A stretch of 64,000 nucleotides of DNA from assembly GCA_030248225.1 (NCBI GenBank), contig JASANE010028300.1:1-64000 (forward strand). The letters are read 5' to 3'. Shown here piece by piece: positions 1 through 13,900 of this stretch. The DNA is from Trileptium ribeirensis (taxonomy: Eukaryota > Nematoda > Enoplea > Enoplida > Thoracostomopsidae). Position 1 is the stretch's first letter. Each line of letters begins with the position of its first letter. The notes beneath the pieces were generated by a model that was given only the letters and a program-made list of their open reading frames with translations, was not told where the DNA came from and ran no database searches. A program made the position numbers and the translations under genes.

Positions 1-490
1 GGGAATTTACCGCACAAATCAGCAACAGATTTTGCCTTACCATACATACTGCTGCAAAATATTTCTACAAGCAACTAGTTGTTCATAAACCTCAAAACTA
101 GACACCGTTGTTCGGTTATCAGATTAAGAATGTCCGGAGCAATAATCTTTGGGACCAATATTTGATCCATCCTCTCGTGCGGTTGTACTGGTCTCTTGTT
201 TTAAATGTTATTCAGTCTAAATTTTTTAACCCCTTCTTACTCGCGTAGGATAAAATATAGCTCAAGTTGTAAATACATAACAGACTTTTCAATATTTATA
301 AAACGAGCAAAACTAAATGAGACCGATCAATTGAGCAGTTAGTAAAATCATTTAGCCTCAATTTCTTCATCGTTCGCTTGTCATTATGCTGCGTCTACTA
401 TTACCATCGTCTGCAGCTAATGTGGTGTATTGTTCAATTGTAGTTTCTTAAAAAAAACTGGATATTTGTATCAAGGTGATATCAATATTA
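1..490. other. Non-coding, nothing recognised
   Basis: No exon with plausible splice borders and no repeat that I can tie to another copy in the window. Short open frames here have no domain or signal sequence. Confidence 0.5.
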
Positions 491-743
491 ATGCGTCGTT
501 CACTTTTATTTGTGTGCATCAACTGCACACCATAGCCAGTATGGTCACTACATTTGCACGCAGCTTGCCTAAGGCGCAATGGAAATTTCGAATGCACCTT
601 CGTGCAATGGTTATAGCTACTTCCTCAAGTGCAAAAACCACAATCATTGCACGCGACTAAGCAACTGCAACGCCCATTGCAATCGCGTCGTGCATTTAGT
701 AAGGCTTCTGCATTTGCGCGGCAATGCAATTAGCGCTTGCAAT
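491..743 (+). repeat. Left inverted arm of transposon copy 1
   Basis: Pairs with the reverse complement of 2594-2850 with scattered mismatches. Contains many TTGCA/TGCAA motifs that could be subterminal protein-binding sites; that role is inference. Confidence 0.7.
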
Positions 744-2593
744 CCAGCGTGCAACGGTTTTCTTATAAATTCTTCATTATAACTCCATTTTTTTTGCACA
801 AATCAAAGCTACGTTTGTTTAAACATGACAGAACTACGACCGAGTAGGATGTTAAATTCAAATATATATTTACATTTTAAAAACATATGCGATCAAGAAA
901 GGTTGGAATTTGTCTGTAAATAGCTATTTTATGTCACTTGGCATGGAAGTTTAGATGACGCCCGCGAAGTAATTATCAATTTATTAATAGTTTTAATAAC
1001 ATTGCAAGAGTGTTGGTATTTGCGAAATTGTATGGCTAAAACGTGTTAAAGTTACAGTCAAAGGGTGCACTCCAGTTAACACAACTTATAAACGTACGCA
1101 ATAGCGCTGTGATTTGCAATGAGCTCTTAGAAAAATATGTCAGAGAACCCATGTTAGTTCTCGTCTGTCTTAAAACTATTCCCATCGTCCGCATCGTAGT
1201 GAGGCGACCGATATATACGATCACTGAATTTCTATGTTTCACAGCTTTAGATTTTAGTGTCGTTGTTCAATTATGTTTCTATGACTTTAGCTTCATCGTT
1301 TTAAGAGATTTTGCTGCAGTCAGATGCCAGCTTTAAAAGTCTGTTACAGATAATGCAAGAAATTTGATACTATCATATTTTATTAAGCTGTACCACTGTA
1401 AGAGAGCGTTAAGCTAAACAGACAACTTCGAAAAATCATATAGAACACCATCATTTTTAAGCTGTGTCAAGCGTCAAAGGCATGCCATAATCTCTCAAAT
1501 GAACTACAGCAAAGATGATATTCGCCTTTCGATGGTCATTTTTGCAATTTTGCAGTGCTGCATATAAGTTTTTGCGTTGTAAGCCAATGATTTGCGGTTG
1601 GTTATGCTGAGGTGGGTTGATTGATTAATTTCCAGCTGCGAATAAAATATTTGCATTGACATTTATATATTGTTTCTACTATGCTTTGCACACTGCAGGT
1701 ATATAAGTCTAGTAATTCGTCATATCAATAAATGATATACTAAGGCGCTACACCGCATTGTGTACATTCAACACTGCGTTTTTCAAATTTGGTAAAAGCA
1801 CCACGATATTCGGAGAAAAATTTGCAATAAATTTACATCATTATTGGAAAAACATATACACATTTCTTTAGTTATTCATAAAATAGTGATCAGGAAATGT
1901 ACTTTTTTGTCCCTGTATCGCAAATTGTGTTTGGCACACAAGCGGTGATCATGACTTTTGTTCAGTCATCATTGCAAATCTTTAACTCGCTTAAAAAGGA
2001 CATCTCTGGTGTAAATACATGAAGTTTACTCACACAAAACATTAAGTTTATGATGAGTACCAATTATAGATATCATGCCTAAGCACCTTACGCCAGGCAT
2101 TTGACATCGCTGTGCGCTGTTTAGTCGTGGTTCAATAATGATGATGCAAACAAGCAAGTTAAACCGGATGTGTTTGTGGTAGCACATACGCTCAACATTC
2201 TTAAAATTCCAAATACCGCGATACAGAATCAGAGCAGCCGCTGGCGAGCTATAAGCCATAGTACAACAATGGTCGAAAAAATGAAATTTTTACAAAGCAA
2301 ACTTTTTGCTTGCTGTTAGTAACCTATAGGGTTATTAACCCTGCGTGACGGTACCGGAGCAAGGTTTAACGCCAAAATTAATCAAATTTGTTGACGTTCT
2401 CAACATAGATGTATGTAGGTCATTAGAATGTGTCTATAGGTTTTCGTAGTTGCTGAATACGTTAAACTCAATTGTATCTGCATGGTATGCATCAAATAAC
2501 TCAAGTGTTAGTGTCCTAATAAGTAAAAGTCACTCTTTAAATGCAAAATTCATTGCGAAAAGCGATAATGATGAAACCCATTGTATGTTGGAA

Positions 2594-2850
2594 TGCAAGC
2601 GCTAATTGCATTGCCCTCGCGAATGCAATAGCCTTTGTCAAATGCACGACGCGATTGCAATGGACATTGCAGATGTTTAATCGCGTGCAATGATTCCGGC
2701 ATTTTCACTTGAGGAAGCTGAGGTTATAACCATTGCACGAAGGGGGCATTCGACATTTCCATAGCACCTTAGGCAAGCTGCGTGCTACTATAGCGACCAT
2801 ACTTGCTATAGTGTGCAGTTGGTGCACACAAATAAACGTGAACGACGCAT
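2594..2850 (-). repeat. Right inverted arm of transposon copy 1
   Basis: Inverted counterpart of 491-743. The outer end reads GTGAACGACGCAT, matching the right end of the element at 16951-19339 (GTGAACAACGCAT). Confidence 0.7.
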
Positions 2851-4855
2851 AACGAGATATTGCCGCTCACTGTCAATAAAACTGCAAAGAAACGGCGTGC
2901 TTGCCAACCGTCGACAAGTGGTAATACCCCCTAGCAAGCTACCCTTGAAAAATTTATAAAAACATGATGGTGTCTATGACACCATGTTGTCGACAGTGTG
3001 CCTGACACTGTGTGGCGTACATGATAGGTTCCAAACATTGGGACCAATATAACGTGAACGCCACATTAGTGATAAAGAGCCTTGTGGTATCGCTGATGAG
3101 CAAACTTTGTTTTTAGCATTGGAACGTGGGGATACCGTCTTGCTTTAGTGACAATTCGATATGGCTGCGGGTGAACAACGCTGTAGATCCGTATCAGTTT
3201 GACACCGCAGCATATGCAAAGATTACTTTCCATTTTAAAAAGTTTCGACTTCAGGAAGAGTAACCTGTGTGATTCAAATTGTATGGTATTAATCCGTGCC
3301 ATCATCAATAGTTGGTAACAACAACAACTGTATCCACTTTTGTAAGACAGGTACGTGGCTTTACATCCTTAAGGCAGCGATATAAAACACAAAAGAGTAA
3401 TATTCCCAATCTGGCAGGCTACTATTCCCGGTATATATCCCACGTCTTTGATGGCAGATGTGACCCGGCAGCTAAAAGAGGTCCCTGTTTCACAGCAATA
3501 CTCATATCTCTGCAATGGAAGACACTAAATAGCAGAATTCTGCTATCACGTTGGTGAACCACATAAATAAAAACATGGTAGAGTACTAACACTAGAATAT
3601 TACCTCGGCAATAGTAAACACAAAACAGTCATGATTATCACTCAATACTGTTCAATTATTTCCAAGTTGTATTTCGATTAAGCAAAATTTCGATCCATCG
3701 CGATTAAAAGAATTTGACTCGATCGCGAGCACTTATTTCAGACCAGGATTGGACCGAATGGGATAACTCCAGCAACCATTGTCCTCATTTTACATCATTA
3801 AGTGACAATACTATTGCGATATGTGTGAAGAAAAGTATGTCATCACGTGTATAATCTTATCAGCTATTAGTTTCAGTCATATTCTACAACAATGTCACCA
3901 CGATGGCGGCTACCATTATACTAAAATGGCCACCAGTTGAATCAACACCATTTCCGCCAGAAATATTTCATTTCATTGTCTCATCCTGAAAATAAGTAAG
4001 AAATGACAGGTTTAGTTGAGCGGAATCACAGGTTGTCGATTACGAACAGTGCTTCCGAAAAAGATGTTTTCCGACCTAATGAGTTTCACGGAGTTGTAGA
4101 TCAGTAATCTAAAATCGAATTTTAAAATAACTGGTTTTACCTCGAAGGTCTAAACAGGCAGAGTCCAAATTACCCCATAAACAATGAAGCACAGACAGTA
4201 AGTTTCTAGTTAAATAGAACAGGAGAAAACAAGGTAAACTCAAGTTTACTACGCAAATTATATTTGTTAGACAGCGTGTCGTCACTGATAAATGTGTCAA
4301 AACATATAAAACGAAAATCAGATACATCAACCGGGTGAGCCAATAACAATTAATAATTAACTCGCTCGAACTAACTAGGCTTCCATTCTGAACAAACCAA
4401 TAATTTAGCCCCCCACCCCCGCAAATCCAAGATTAAGCATCAAGCCACCAGAATACTGTGCTTGTGACCGCTACATAAAACAGCGGACAGTGTTACATTT
4501 TAGTAAAATACATTTAAGCTATAAAGCTAACATTGCTAATTATTACTTGTACGGAACAGAAATTGTATGAGCGTGCATACTCTATGCTTATGTTTGATCT
4601 GAGTGAGTCTTGGAATGGAACACTATCATTTCGATTAACGAGTACGAAAACCGAATAGCCGCTTACCTGAAATTGACAGCGCGGTTGTAGACGGTCAATC
4701 ACTAACCATGGGATAAATAGCCATATGCCGTGGTTGCGTTGCACTTAATCGCTCAGAAGTTTGTGTTGTATTTTCTTTTGTACAAATGCGAATGATTGTG
4801 GCAGCCACGAACTATTGGTCCAACCATCAGTTTAAAAAGACGACTTGCGCCGCTA
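2851..4855. other. Non-coding region downstream of the GPATCH1 stop
   Basis: No exon recognised. An AT-rich fragment near 3675-3745, with motifs of the type TTTCGATTAAGC and GATCGCGAGCACTTATTT, resembles parts of the mariner-like repeats near 8.7 and 9.5 kb. No canonical AATAAA signal was found on the minus strand close to the GPATCH1 stop. Confidence 0.4.
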
Positions 4856-4982
4856 TCATGTCGAGGCGTGCTTTGACTCGTAACGGTGTTTGCGGTCTCT
4901 GCTAGCAGCATACTTTATCGTGTCGCCTCCGTCTCTGGCTGGCGGTTGTTTAGAAAATCCAGGAACCCCAACCGCTCGAGAT
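4856..4982 (-). CDS. GPATCH1: GPATCH1 last exon (GSRAVGVPG ... stop)
   Basis: Acceptor ATTCAG. The join gives [15 protein letters not shown], matching VPDPYPDSTLVGLP. After this the protein runs only about 33 more residues, including the basic stretch [16 protein letters not shown], and ends at TGA 4856-4858. A GTATGC inside the exon could be an alternative donor, in which case more C-terminal exons would lie to the left; I saw none. Confidence 0.75.
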
Positions 4983-7900
4983 CTGAATCAAATGGCATAA
5001 TCCCTGATTATTGTTTAGGCCGAATTTTTAATGGCTAAGCGGGCTATATCAGCAGTTTTCGGAACTCAACCAGGTTTGATATTTGTCGAGTACGTAGTAA
5101 TCTGAGCTATAATTTAATCAAGTTCAAACTTGTTACACCAGCCAATATCGATATGTAACAAATTATTGCGGACGACTCTGGTTTGGTCATTATCGGGCGG
5201 TTAGCAATGCCATCGAAATAGTATCACTAAAGGTAATTTAGTATGCAGATTTCAACGATAAGACACACAAAAAGCTAAAAAATTTTGATACAAGTATTGC
5301 CTCATTGAATAAGTTTCGTTACGTTCTGTCGTACGAATTTATTAGGATATTCTATTTCAAACGACTTTGAAGAAAGCGCGCCGTAGTTGAAAATAATCTA
5401 ATGCAGGACACGATAATGCAGTGACTCCGGACGTCGGCATCTGTCTTGCTTCCACAAAATGGACTCTTTATCCATAATCGAATCACCATGTAGCAACTAA
5501 CTAATAAGTGGGAAATCAGAAAAGCCCTTAATTTATCGATTAAACGACTCTAATGTTAAACTCAAATGTAGCATCGGAAATTTTGATCGGTACGCAACGG
5601 GCGTCATTACATTAATTAAACGGGCCAATTTATATTAAGATACTAGAAAAGCAAAGACGACGCTGGGAAATCTCAGTCTTCTTAATACATATCGTCAGGT
5701 TGAGTAGCAATGGCTCCACCACCCGCTCATTCTTTTTCCTGGAAAACATATACAAGGGTTGTCCAATTTTCACACGGTTTCCTTCAAGCGAGAAAAAATT
5801 GACCTAAATCTGTTTTTGCGCTAGTTTAATTAAGTAATAATTGCCTCAGAAGCAATGCCTAGGTTTTTGGTGATATTAGAATCAAATTTATAGACAAAAT
5901 GTTCCTATATGATTCATCAACTATTTGGGTTTTTGGAAAAAGTGCATTGTCAGCTTCTTGTATGAACTGGTGACTCACGTACGGGAATAAAAAATATACC
6001 AAGGGCCGAAATTTTGGGGTACCAGATGAAACAAAAATGTCAGGTCCCCAACCTCTCCAATTTGAAGAAACCAGCAATTGATGATTTTTCTGTGTTTCTG
6101 AAATAGCAGACCATGATCATGAACTAGCTGAACCCAAGTGAGCCAAACTCAATGACATCGGTACTCAAGCGTCATGCAAACATTGTGTAAGGGGTAACAT
6201 TGTTAAATATTGCACAAATGGCCAAAGATAGTGGTAACCGGGAACGTTCTGAGACAAATGTATTTCACTTCCATTTAGATTTTATCATAGATATGCAACA
6301 TCTTAATAATTTTACACCATCAATAAATGTTCAACATCCACGTGCAAAGCGATATCTGATTTCTTTGACAGAAAAATAATCCACACCAGAAATTTTCCAT
6401 CGTTATTTTTGATTTCTATTCAAACGAGCGTGTCATAGCGCCATCTCGAGATTATGCTCCTTTTACCGTTACAATTAAAATATTCAGCAAAATGCGCGAC
6501 TGCAAAGCTGACGGAAAAAATAAAGCTTGGCTTACCCCTGATAGGGATTAGGGACTCCGAAACGTTTCAGCAAAACCTTGTCCGGATGCCATTCGAACGT
6601 TTTCCGCGTCAACGGGCCGAACATTTTTAGCTCAACCGCTTTAGCCAAATCATTGTCGGCAGATATCTGAACAAAACAAACACGAGAATCGGGAGTTTGT
6701 TAGAGATTAGTCGATAGTAACAGCAGTGAATAAAAATAGCACCTTGTACGCAGCTATGCAAATAAACTTCGAATGAGCCCACTAACCATCATTGTCTAAA
6801 ATGCAATGTCGAACATACATCCACAGTAACTGACCAAGCAAGAAATGGGATTAGATTCACTGCTAGCCTAGAAGTAGCGATCTGCACTAAGCCAGAATAA
6901 CAACAGCAGGAGGATTACTTCTGAAATAATTATGATTCGTCCTTCTTCGCGAACCAAACCAATGTAAACGTGACGTTTTATAAGGAGCAGCCTTACAGTT
7001 CATAAGTTGAACTGTTCACGAGGAGAACCGTTTTTAATTCAAATGAGACAAAATTTGTTTTAGAAAACAGTTTTCACGTTTGCAAAACAGAAAACAGTTA
7101 TATAATTTTTACTAAAGTTGGCATTTTTTCAGAATAGCAAAATAGGTTTGTTAATAAGAGGGCGCGGGTTAAGGTCTCACTTTGAAACTACAATTATTAT
7201 AATAGTAGGGCATGATTCATGTACGCACATCCCACAAAGTAAGTACACGCCAAGAGAAAATAACACAACCAAGTTGTTTTCGGTGTCACATTTAAAAATT
7301 ATTCTGAGTTTTGACCCAAAAGCGAATACTTTTCTTTGGCCTCATGGAGCTATTCAACCAAAACCAGTCGTTACACTCACGCTGGCCCACCAACCAAATA
7401 TGTACCGTGGGTTCGATCACGCCGCTTGTGTCATTCATGCCGACGCTTATAAAACGTGATTTTAGCTGCCCGTCAAATGCACTCCACACTGTCGCTACTG
7501 TCCGGTTCTTGTGGGCACTGATTGAGGATTCTTTCTGTTTGTCGTCCGATTTTGATTCATTATCTGCAATTATCGACTAGAATTGGTGTACGCGAGAAAA
7601 CTATAACAAATTTTATTCTCATGGTCATATTCACAATGGTGCATAGAGGAAGAAAGAGTGCCACACTCCCTAGATCTCTAATACTAACCACTGTCATACC
7701 CCATGCAAGTCTGGGAGGCCCCTCCCAAATGTGGAGGAAGCTCGAAAACGCCAGCACAAGTTAACATTTTGAGTGCAGCGAAATGTCATACTTTTCCCTT
7801 ATGCAGCCTTATTAATTTAAATCGAAAACTAGTCAACAGCGATGCCTGTATGTATCGGTATAAAACATAGTAGACAACATTTCTGATATTGCAACAGATC

Positions 7901-10900
7901 CGCCATTCGTCAAGAAAGCTAGTTGCTTCCTTGCGTTGAGCATAGAAATTGAACTTCTAGGCTAAAACTTTTGATCATAGGCGCGCACGTCTCGTTTGTA
8001 GAGAACAGTGCGGCGTATCTCCAAGTGTCATGGAAGAATGCAATTGCAGCAGTCCGAAAATGTATGCTATCTGCAGGCGTCCGTATCGGCAGGGGTGGTT
8101 TGAAGAAGTATCCTTGGTGAAATGTAATATTCAGTTTACGACAATACAAAACTCTAGTATATGTCACAATCCCATTTGTGCAAACGCTTACTTTTATCAT
8201 TATGGCACTCTAAGCCCATGCGATCAGTTTCTTCCGGGTTAGCCAATTTCATACGAGGCACACCAGTTTTAACCGAGTCCAATTTCCTGGATTCCAAACT
8301 TCCAGCCGATAACGATTTTCGGTGTTGGTGGACTGGCTTAAAATCAGGCGGCAGTCTTGGCGGCGGCCAATATCGCTGTGATCGCAGCGATGTTCGGTTC
8401 GATCGTTCAAACTTGAGCAATTCGCTCGATGAGCTTTCATCCGTGACAGTGGAACCTGATTTAAAAATTGTGTTTGAAAATGTGTAAATAGTGTTGTAAC
8501 ATACGGCAGTTATTTGTGCTTTGCCTAAACTGTTTGTAAAAAAACACTAGTTTTCGGAACAAAAGTCAGTACACTATAAAATAATATCGCAACCATGTTT
8601 AGGACACCACACTAATAACAGAGATTGTTTGCATGCACCTAAACATGAATATGGGTCAATATACATTTTTAAATGATTATAGTACAGTCGCGGGAAGAAA
8701 TAAGTGCAAAATAATCGATCGAAATTTCGATTCAACCAAATGTCTATCGATTTTGAGTTTGGGGCAGATAAATAAATTTCAAGTTGTAAAATTTCGATTA
8801 AACGAAATTTCGATCGATTTCGATTGCAGTTGTTTTGGCCGCGACTGTAACAGCGCCCAATTTCGGACGATAATGACTAGCTTTACGAGTCCGACAGTAC
8901 CGCAAAACCTCAGCGACCGCTGTCGGGTACTATAAATATAAACGAAGAATTACAATCCCGGTACTGCGGGATAAAACGATCTCCCGTAAGCGCGAAACGG
9001 CAGCTTATAAGTTTGTATTCATGTCTTGTGTTCATGGACCCTACTGAAAAATATCCTTTTGTCTGCAATTTCGATTGATTGTCAAAATTCGTTTAGCTTC
9101 CAAAATTGGCGTTGCATCGATAACGTCTGAGTATTTTGCGAAATTCTACGAATTAACAAGGAGGAATAAGCAAACGTTAACACAATTTTTGGGAGCAAAA
9201 TATTGCTCAAACTGAGCTACAATACACTAACTGTTCAAATTTTGCCAAAAAATTAACAAATCTTAAAATTTCGATTATACCCCACTCGACTGTAAAACCT
9301 CAGCTTTTTTTATCCAACGAGTTTTTCGGATATTCGCCATTGACGAAAAATATTTCAAAGCGGGCTTAAAATATTCTTCAGAGCATTACAGGAATTGATC
9401 AGAATGCTACGCAAGAGTATGTTACGCATGTGGCTGAATGAGCTTCCGGTGGGCTTTCGTCTAGGGAATATCAGGACACCAAGTTACAGCCAGCTGCAAA
9501 TAAAGACAGAATAAAAACAATAAACCAGGACAGAAATAAGTGCACAAAAAATGAACACAACGTTTGTTTATAAACAAACGAAAAATCTTTTAAAGTACCG
9601 CAAAATGTTTTTTATGTTTACGTTCGTTTGTAAACGAACATTCGCTTGCGTTTCGCGTTCGCATTTATTTGTTTCTGTGACTGCATTATTATAATTTAAG
9701 TATAATACAATACAGCCTCAGCGAAAAATAAATGCAATCAAAATTATTGGAATCGAAATCAATTTAACTTTAGTTTAATCGACAATATTCGAAATTTTGT
9801 TTAATCTCAGTCGACCGAATCAATAAAAATTTCGCGCCCACAACTACTCTATCAATATTGCACAACGTCGTGAAGCATAGGTACACCTACACCTTTGCGG
9901 TCACAGCCAAGCAGCTCTATGGACATGGCGGACCCTGTATCCATAGAACGATGGATCGCAGAGCAAAATCAACACCAGCAATAAGTGTTTTCCATGGCCG
10001 AAAACACCCAAGTAAAACTTTTCAGCACCCCGTGAAAGTCAGAACAAATTTTCGAATTTTGGGTCGAGGAACCACGTGGGCGCCATACCGAAAACCCCAT
10101 GAACCGGAGTCTTAATCGAAAAACAAAAAGGGCATCGGCATGTATCATTTTACTATAAAATAAATCCAAGCAGAGAAAAAAATTCGAAAGTTAAGATAAA
10201 AATAACCTTGCTTCCCCGAAGGGTACTAAAATGAGGTAAAATACTTTATTTAGCATTTTGACCCTGAAACTTGGTGGCACCGTACCCTCGCACCCATGGA
10301 ACCACGGGTCACCGAAGAAAACCAACACCGACAATGAGTTTACCATGCCCGAAAATTCCCAAGTTAAATTTTTCAATCGCTCAGGACGAAAAATATAATT
10401 TCGAATTTTGGGTCGAGGAACCACGGGTGTGCCATACCTCAAACCCCATGAACCGGAGCCTTAATCGAAATACAAAAAACAGGCATCGGCATTTGTCATT
10501 TTACTATGAACTAAAACCAACCAGAGAAAAATTCGAAAGTTACAATAAAACCAACCTTGCTTCCGTGAATGGTACTAAAATGGGGTAAAAACCGTCATTT
10601 TAACCTTTGACCCCAAACCATGGGGCCTCATACCCCCGTACTCATACAGCCATGGGTCACAGAGCAAAACCAGTACCGGCAATGAGTTTCCCATGCCAGA
10701 AAACCCCCAAATTAAAGGTATCAGCCGCCCAAGACGTCAGAACAAATTTTCATATTTTGGGTCGAGGAATCATTGGGGCGCCATACCCCCGTACTTCAAA
10801 CCCCATGAATCCAGAACCGGATCCTTAATCGAAAAACAAGAAAGAGCCATCGGCATTTGTCATTTTACTTTGAAATAAAACCAACCAGAGAAAAAATTCG

Positions 10901-13900
10901 AAAGTTAAGATAAAAATAATCTTGCTTCCGTGAAGGGAACCAATGGGGTAAAACCCACATTTTGATCCCCGACCATGGAATCAGAGAGCAAATCAAAAAC
11001 GCTTAAACACGGTAAAACGCCAAGCTTAACACGGCAAAACACAGTAAATCGACTATGCCGGTTTGAATGAGCCCAAGATCATGAAAATCGGTTAAGTCGT
11101 TCCCGAGTTATGGCTGATGACACACACAGAAGGAATTTAAAAGATTTCACCCCTGCAACACACAATCTCCACTACGTTTCACTACGGTCTGACAAGTAAG
11201 CAAACTAACCGTGTGTGCCGCTATCCTGAGCTGATGGCTGTGATCCTAGCGCAAAATCATACTTGGACATATCGTCTGTTTCGTAAATACTGGTATCGTC
11301 GTCGTCTTCAAACGTTCCCACGCCGAATGCCTAAAACGTAATGAGACGTCGTGGGCAGTTCCCTAATTTGCTAGTCCAGGGCATGAGGTCAAACACTAGC
11401 TTATGCGTAATGAGACGTAATCTGTTCATTAACCAACACAAATACTTGACGCAAACGCTATTTTAAGGATGGATGGAATTTTCCATGGTCATTATAAACA
11501 GCGACACTGATATTATTAGCGAACGACAATGAACTAATGATTATTTCAGATGACATTTATACGAGGCTCACATTTACCGTCCACTACATGAACTACTGCC
11601 TAAGTTGTACAATGTTGAGCAAACTTGTGTCGCGACGGCGGACTGAGCTCAGACATTTTAAGTGAGAGCCTTGTACGTTCGCCACTACGCTATTTCGTAC
11701 TGTTGCTCGTTTTGCTAACAACAACGCACGTCGCACGACAAACTCGCTTAGTGCATCGCGTCACAATGTACACTGTTGTCAACAGTGACTCTATGTTAAA
11801 AAGTGTCAAACAACACCGAAGTAATGTACCTACTAGCATACTCAATTAGAAGTGAATAAATGTCAAATTTCACAATCTTCATTGATCGAAATCTTATAGT
11901 TGTGTGAACCTTTTGAATGCAACTCGATTCTGGCATTTAAAGTATAGACTAATGTTTATGTCCCATGTAACGCAGCCATCACCAATGTCAATAATGCATA
12001 GGCCACCAGATTACTCTAAATTTGTCATGTAAATGAACTCACCTGACCACGGATCCCAATCTTTTCCTTGACATCTCGACGCGATTCTTTACAGAGTCCC
12101 AGTCCTGGTTCGTCGACGAGCGCTTTCTCACGACGCTCTGCTCCCGTGGGTTGCAGCATCCATTCGCGTGCACTTTCGCGAAGGGTACGATAGCCAAGTC
12201 CCTTCGTATCTTCTTTTCGGGGAAATGTTGAAATGTCGAAATCATCCGGCGATACAAGTCGAATTTCGTCGTGCAAATCCGGGCCGTCGTCAGACTGAAA
12301 TTAAACCCAATTCTGACGTTATGGCGTGTTCTGGTATTCTTGCTACTACATGCAAAATAAAACGTATAATGGACGACAAATTCCAATTTTAGCCAAATAT
12401 TTTCTCCGTTTAGCGAAAATTGTGCTGCTTTCCAACGATCAGTCACCAATATAAATAAGGTGAATAAATATAAAATTGGCCAATATCATAGTTTCAAAAT
12501 AAGTTCGTTAACTACAGTAAACCTGACTCAACCAAAAGTTCATTGGTTTGGTATTGTAGAATATTTTACGCCGGGATCACGCACGACCTTCAGCTGGACG
12601 TGGCCCTGACAACCTCAGCAAAAGAAAAACGTTGTCAAATTAATATTCTCGTTCGCCAGAACAAGTCAGTCGCCGGCAGCAATGTGCGCACACAATGATA
12701 TAACAAACCATAAGTAAGAAAGAACGCTATCCGAAAAATTTCCGGAATCAGAGAGCATTTGGTTGCAATTTGCGAAACAGAGTGTTATCGCTTATGGCGT
12801 CGTAAATGAAGATACAAAATTGTCGTTTATAAGCTTCTACATAATAAAAATTTTGTAGGAAACTGAGACACTCGGTCATTCTCGTGTACTTTCTCTTATA
12901 CGATGACGTGGTCGTTTTTCGGTTTACCCCTTCCCCAAGGTGCTTTGGGGGTGCATCGCCTATTCAAAAGGACACCAGCTGTCAGCCAAAAGCCAAAGTG
13001 ATTACAGCATGAGTAGCAACTGCCAGTGGCTCATATTCTTGCTTTGCTCTCATTAGCTGTTGGCGAGTCGATAGCTAGTACCCTCTCACCAAGAAACCTT
13101 GAGGGGGTAGGTATACTCGCTACAGAACCTCGGGGTACCCCCACGTGGAATCATTAAGGGCGGGAGGTAAGCCGAAAAATGACCCAGTCAAAGTATAAAG
13201 GAAAGTACACTAATATGACCGAGTGGCGTACTCTCCTACAAATTTTTATGGACTCTTGACAATATTAACTAGCAAAGCGAGGAGAAACGGAGCGAGTTTA
13301 GCCAATCTCCGCTTTGTCGTTCAAAATTGAGGTCCGTAAGCTCCCTTAAAGTCCAATGGTGGCGATTATACACTGGTAATACAGCAACGCTTCGGTCATT
13401 TTAGTCAAAACCGAACAACTCTTTATGATGAAAAAGACAAAAACGTTTGAAATTTATAAATCGCTAATTTAAATAAAAATTACAATTGCAGGAGTGATGT
13501 TGCAGGAGTAATGTAATATTATAATTGCAGGAGTGATGTTGCATAGCATGGCCACTAATGCCTTATTCGATACATACCATGCAAATACACACGCTTTTAT
13601 CGTATATATAGCTACCCCGAAAACCTTTAGACACGTTCGATTGAGCCACATACATCGATATTGGAAAGCGGTGAAATTTGATTATATTTAATACCAAAAT
13701 TAACCAAATTTTATTTTGTTTCGGCACAGTCCGAATATGTGGTTACAACAAACAAACCAACATGTTTCAGGGGGTTAAATAACCCTATTATGCCATCATT
13801 CACTCCAAACAAACAAAAAACTTGCTAAACTTTTGAAATTGTCCCTTTTTGTAATTTTTAACTCAAAAAAAGGCAGCCCTGACAAATAACAGCAAAGTTG

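Larger units (their letters stand above)
491..2850. mobile_element. DNA transposon with long terminal inverted repeats (copy 1)
   Basis: The ends are imperfect inverted repeats of about 255 bp, at 491-743 and 2594-2850. Both begin, reading inward, ATGCGTCGTTCAC. The arms are crowded with the motif TTGCA/TGCAA in both orientations. The 1.85-kb interior has no transposase frame I can recognise, so this copy is probably non-autonomous. A second element at 16951-19339 has almost the same length and the same outermost sequence. No clear target-site duplication is visible at either end. Superfamily unknown. Confidence 0.7.
8376..11209 (-). other. GPATCH1 intron with repeats; one exon unplaced
   Basis: Holds mariner-like MITE pieces and a triplicated 350-bp repeat (separate entries). 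By phase, at least one more GPATCH1 exon must lie here, entering with two bases and leaving in phase 0. I could not find it by eye. Confidence 0.6.

Noticed and set aside
430..782. Cys/His-rich short frames
   Set aside because: They lie inside the TTGCA-rich inverted arm of a transposon; the Cys/His content comes from the DNA motif.
7118..7580. Overlapping plus-strand frames of 113 and 89 codons
   Set aside because: They overlap the GPATCH1 exon at 7406-7563 on the other strand, with no domain or splice borders of their own.
8161..8487. 108-codon plus-strand frame
   Set aside because: Antisense shadow of the GPATCH1 exon at 8192-8375.
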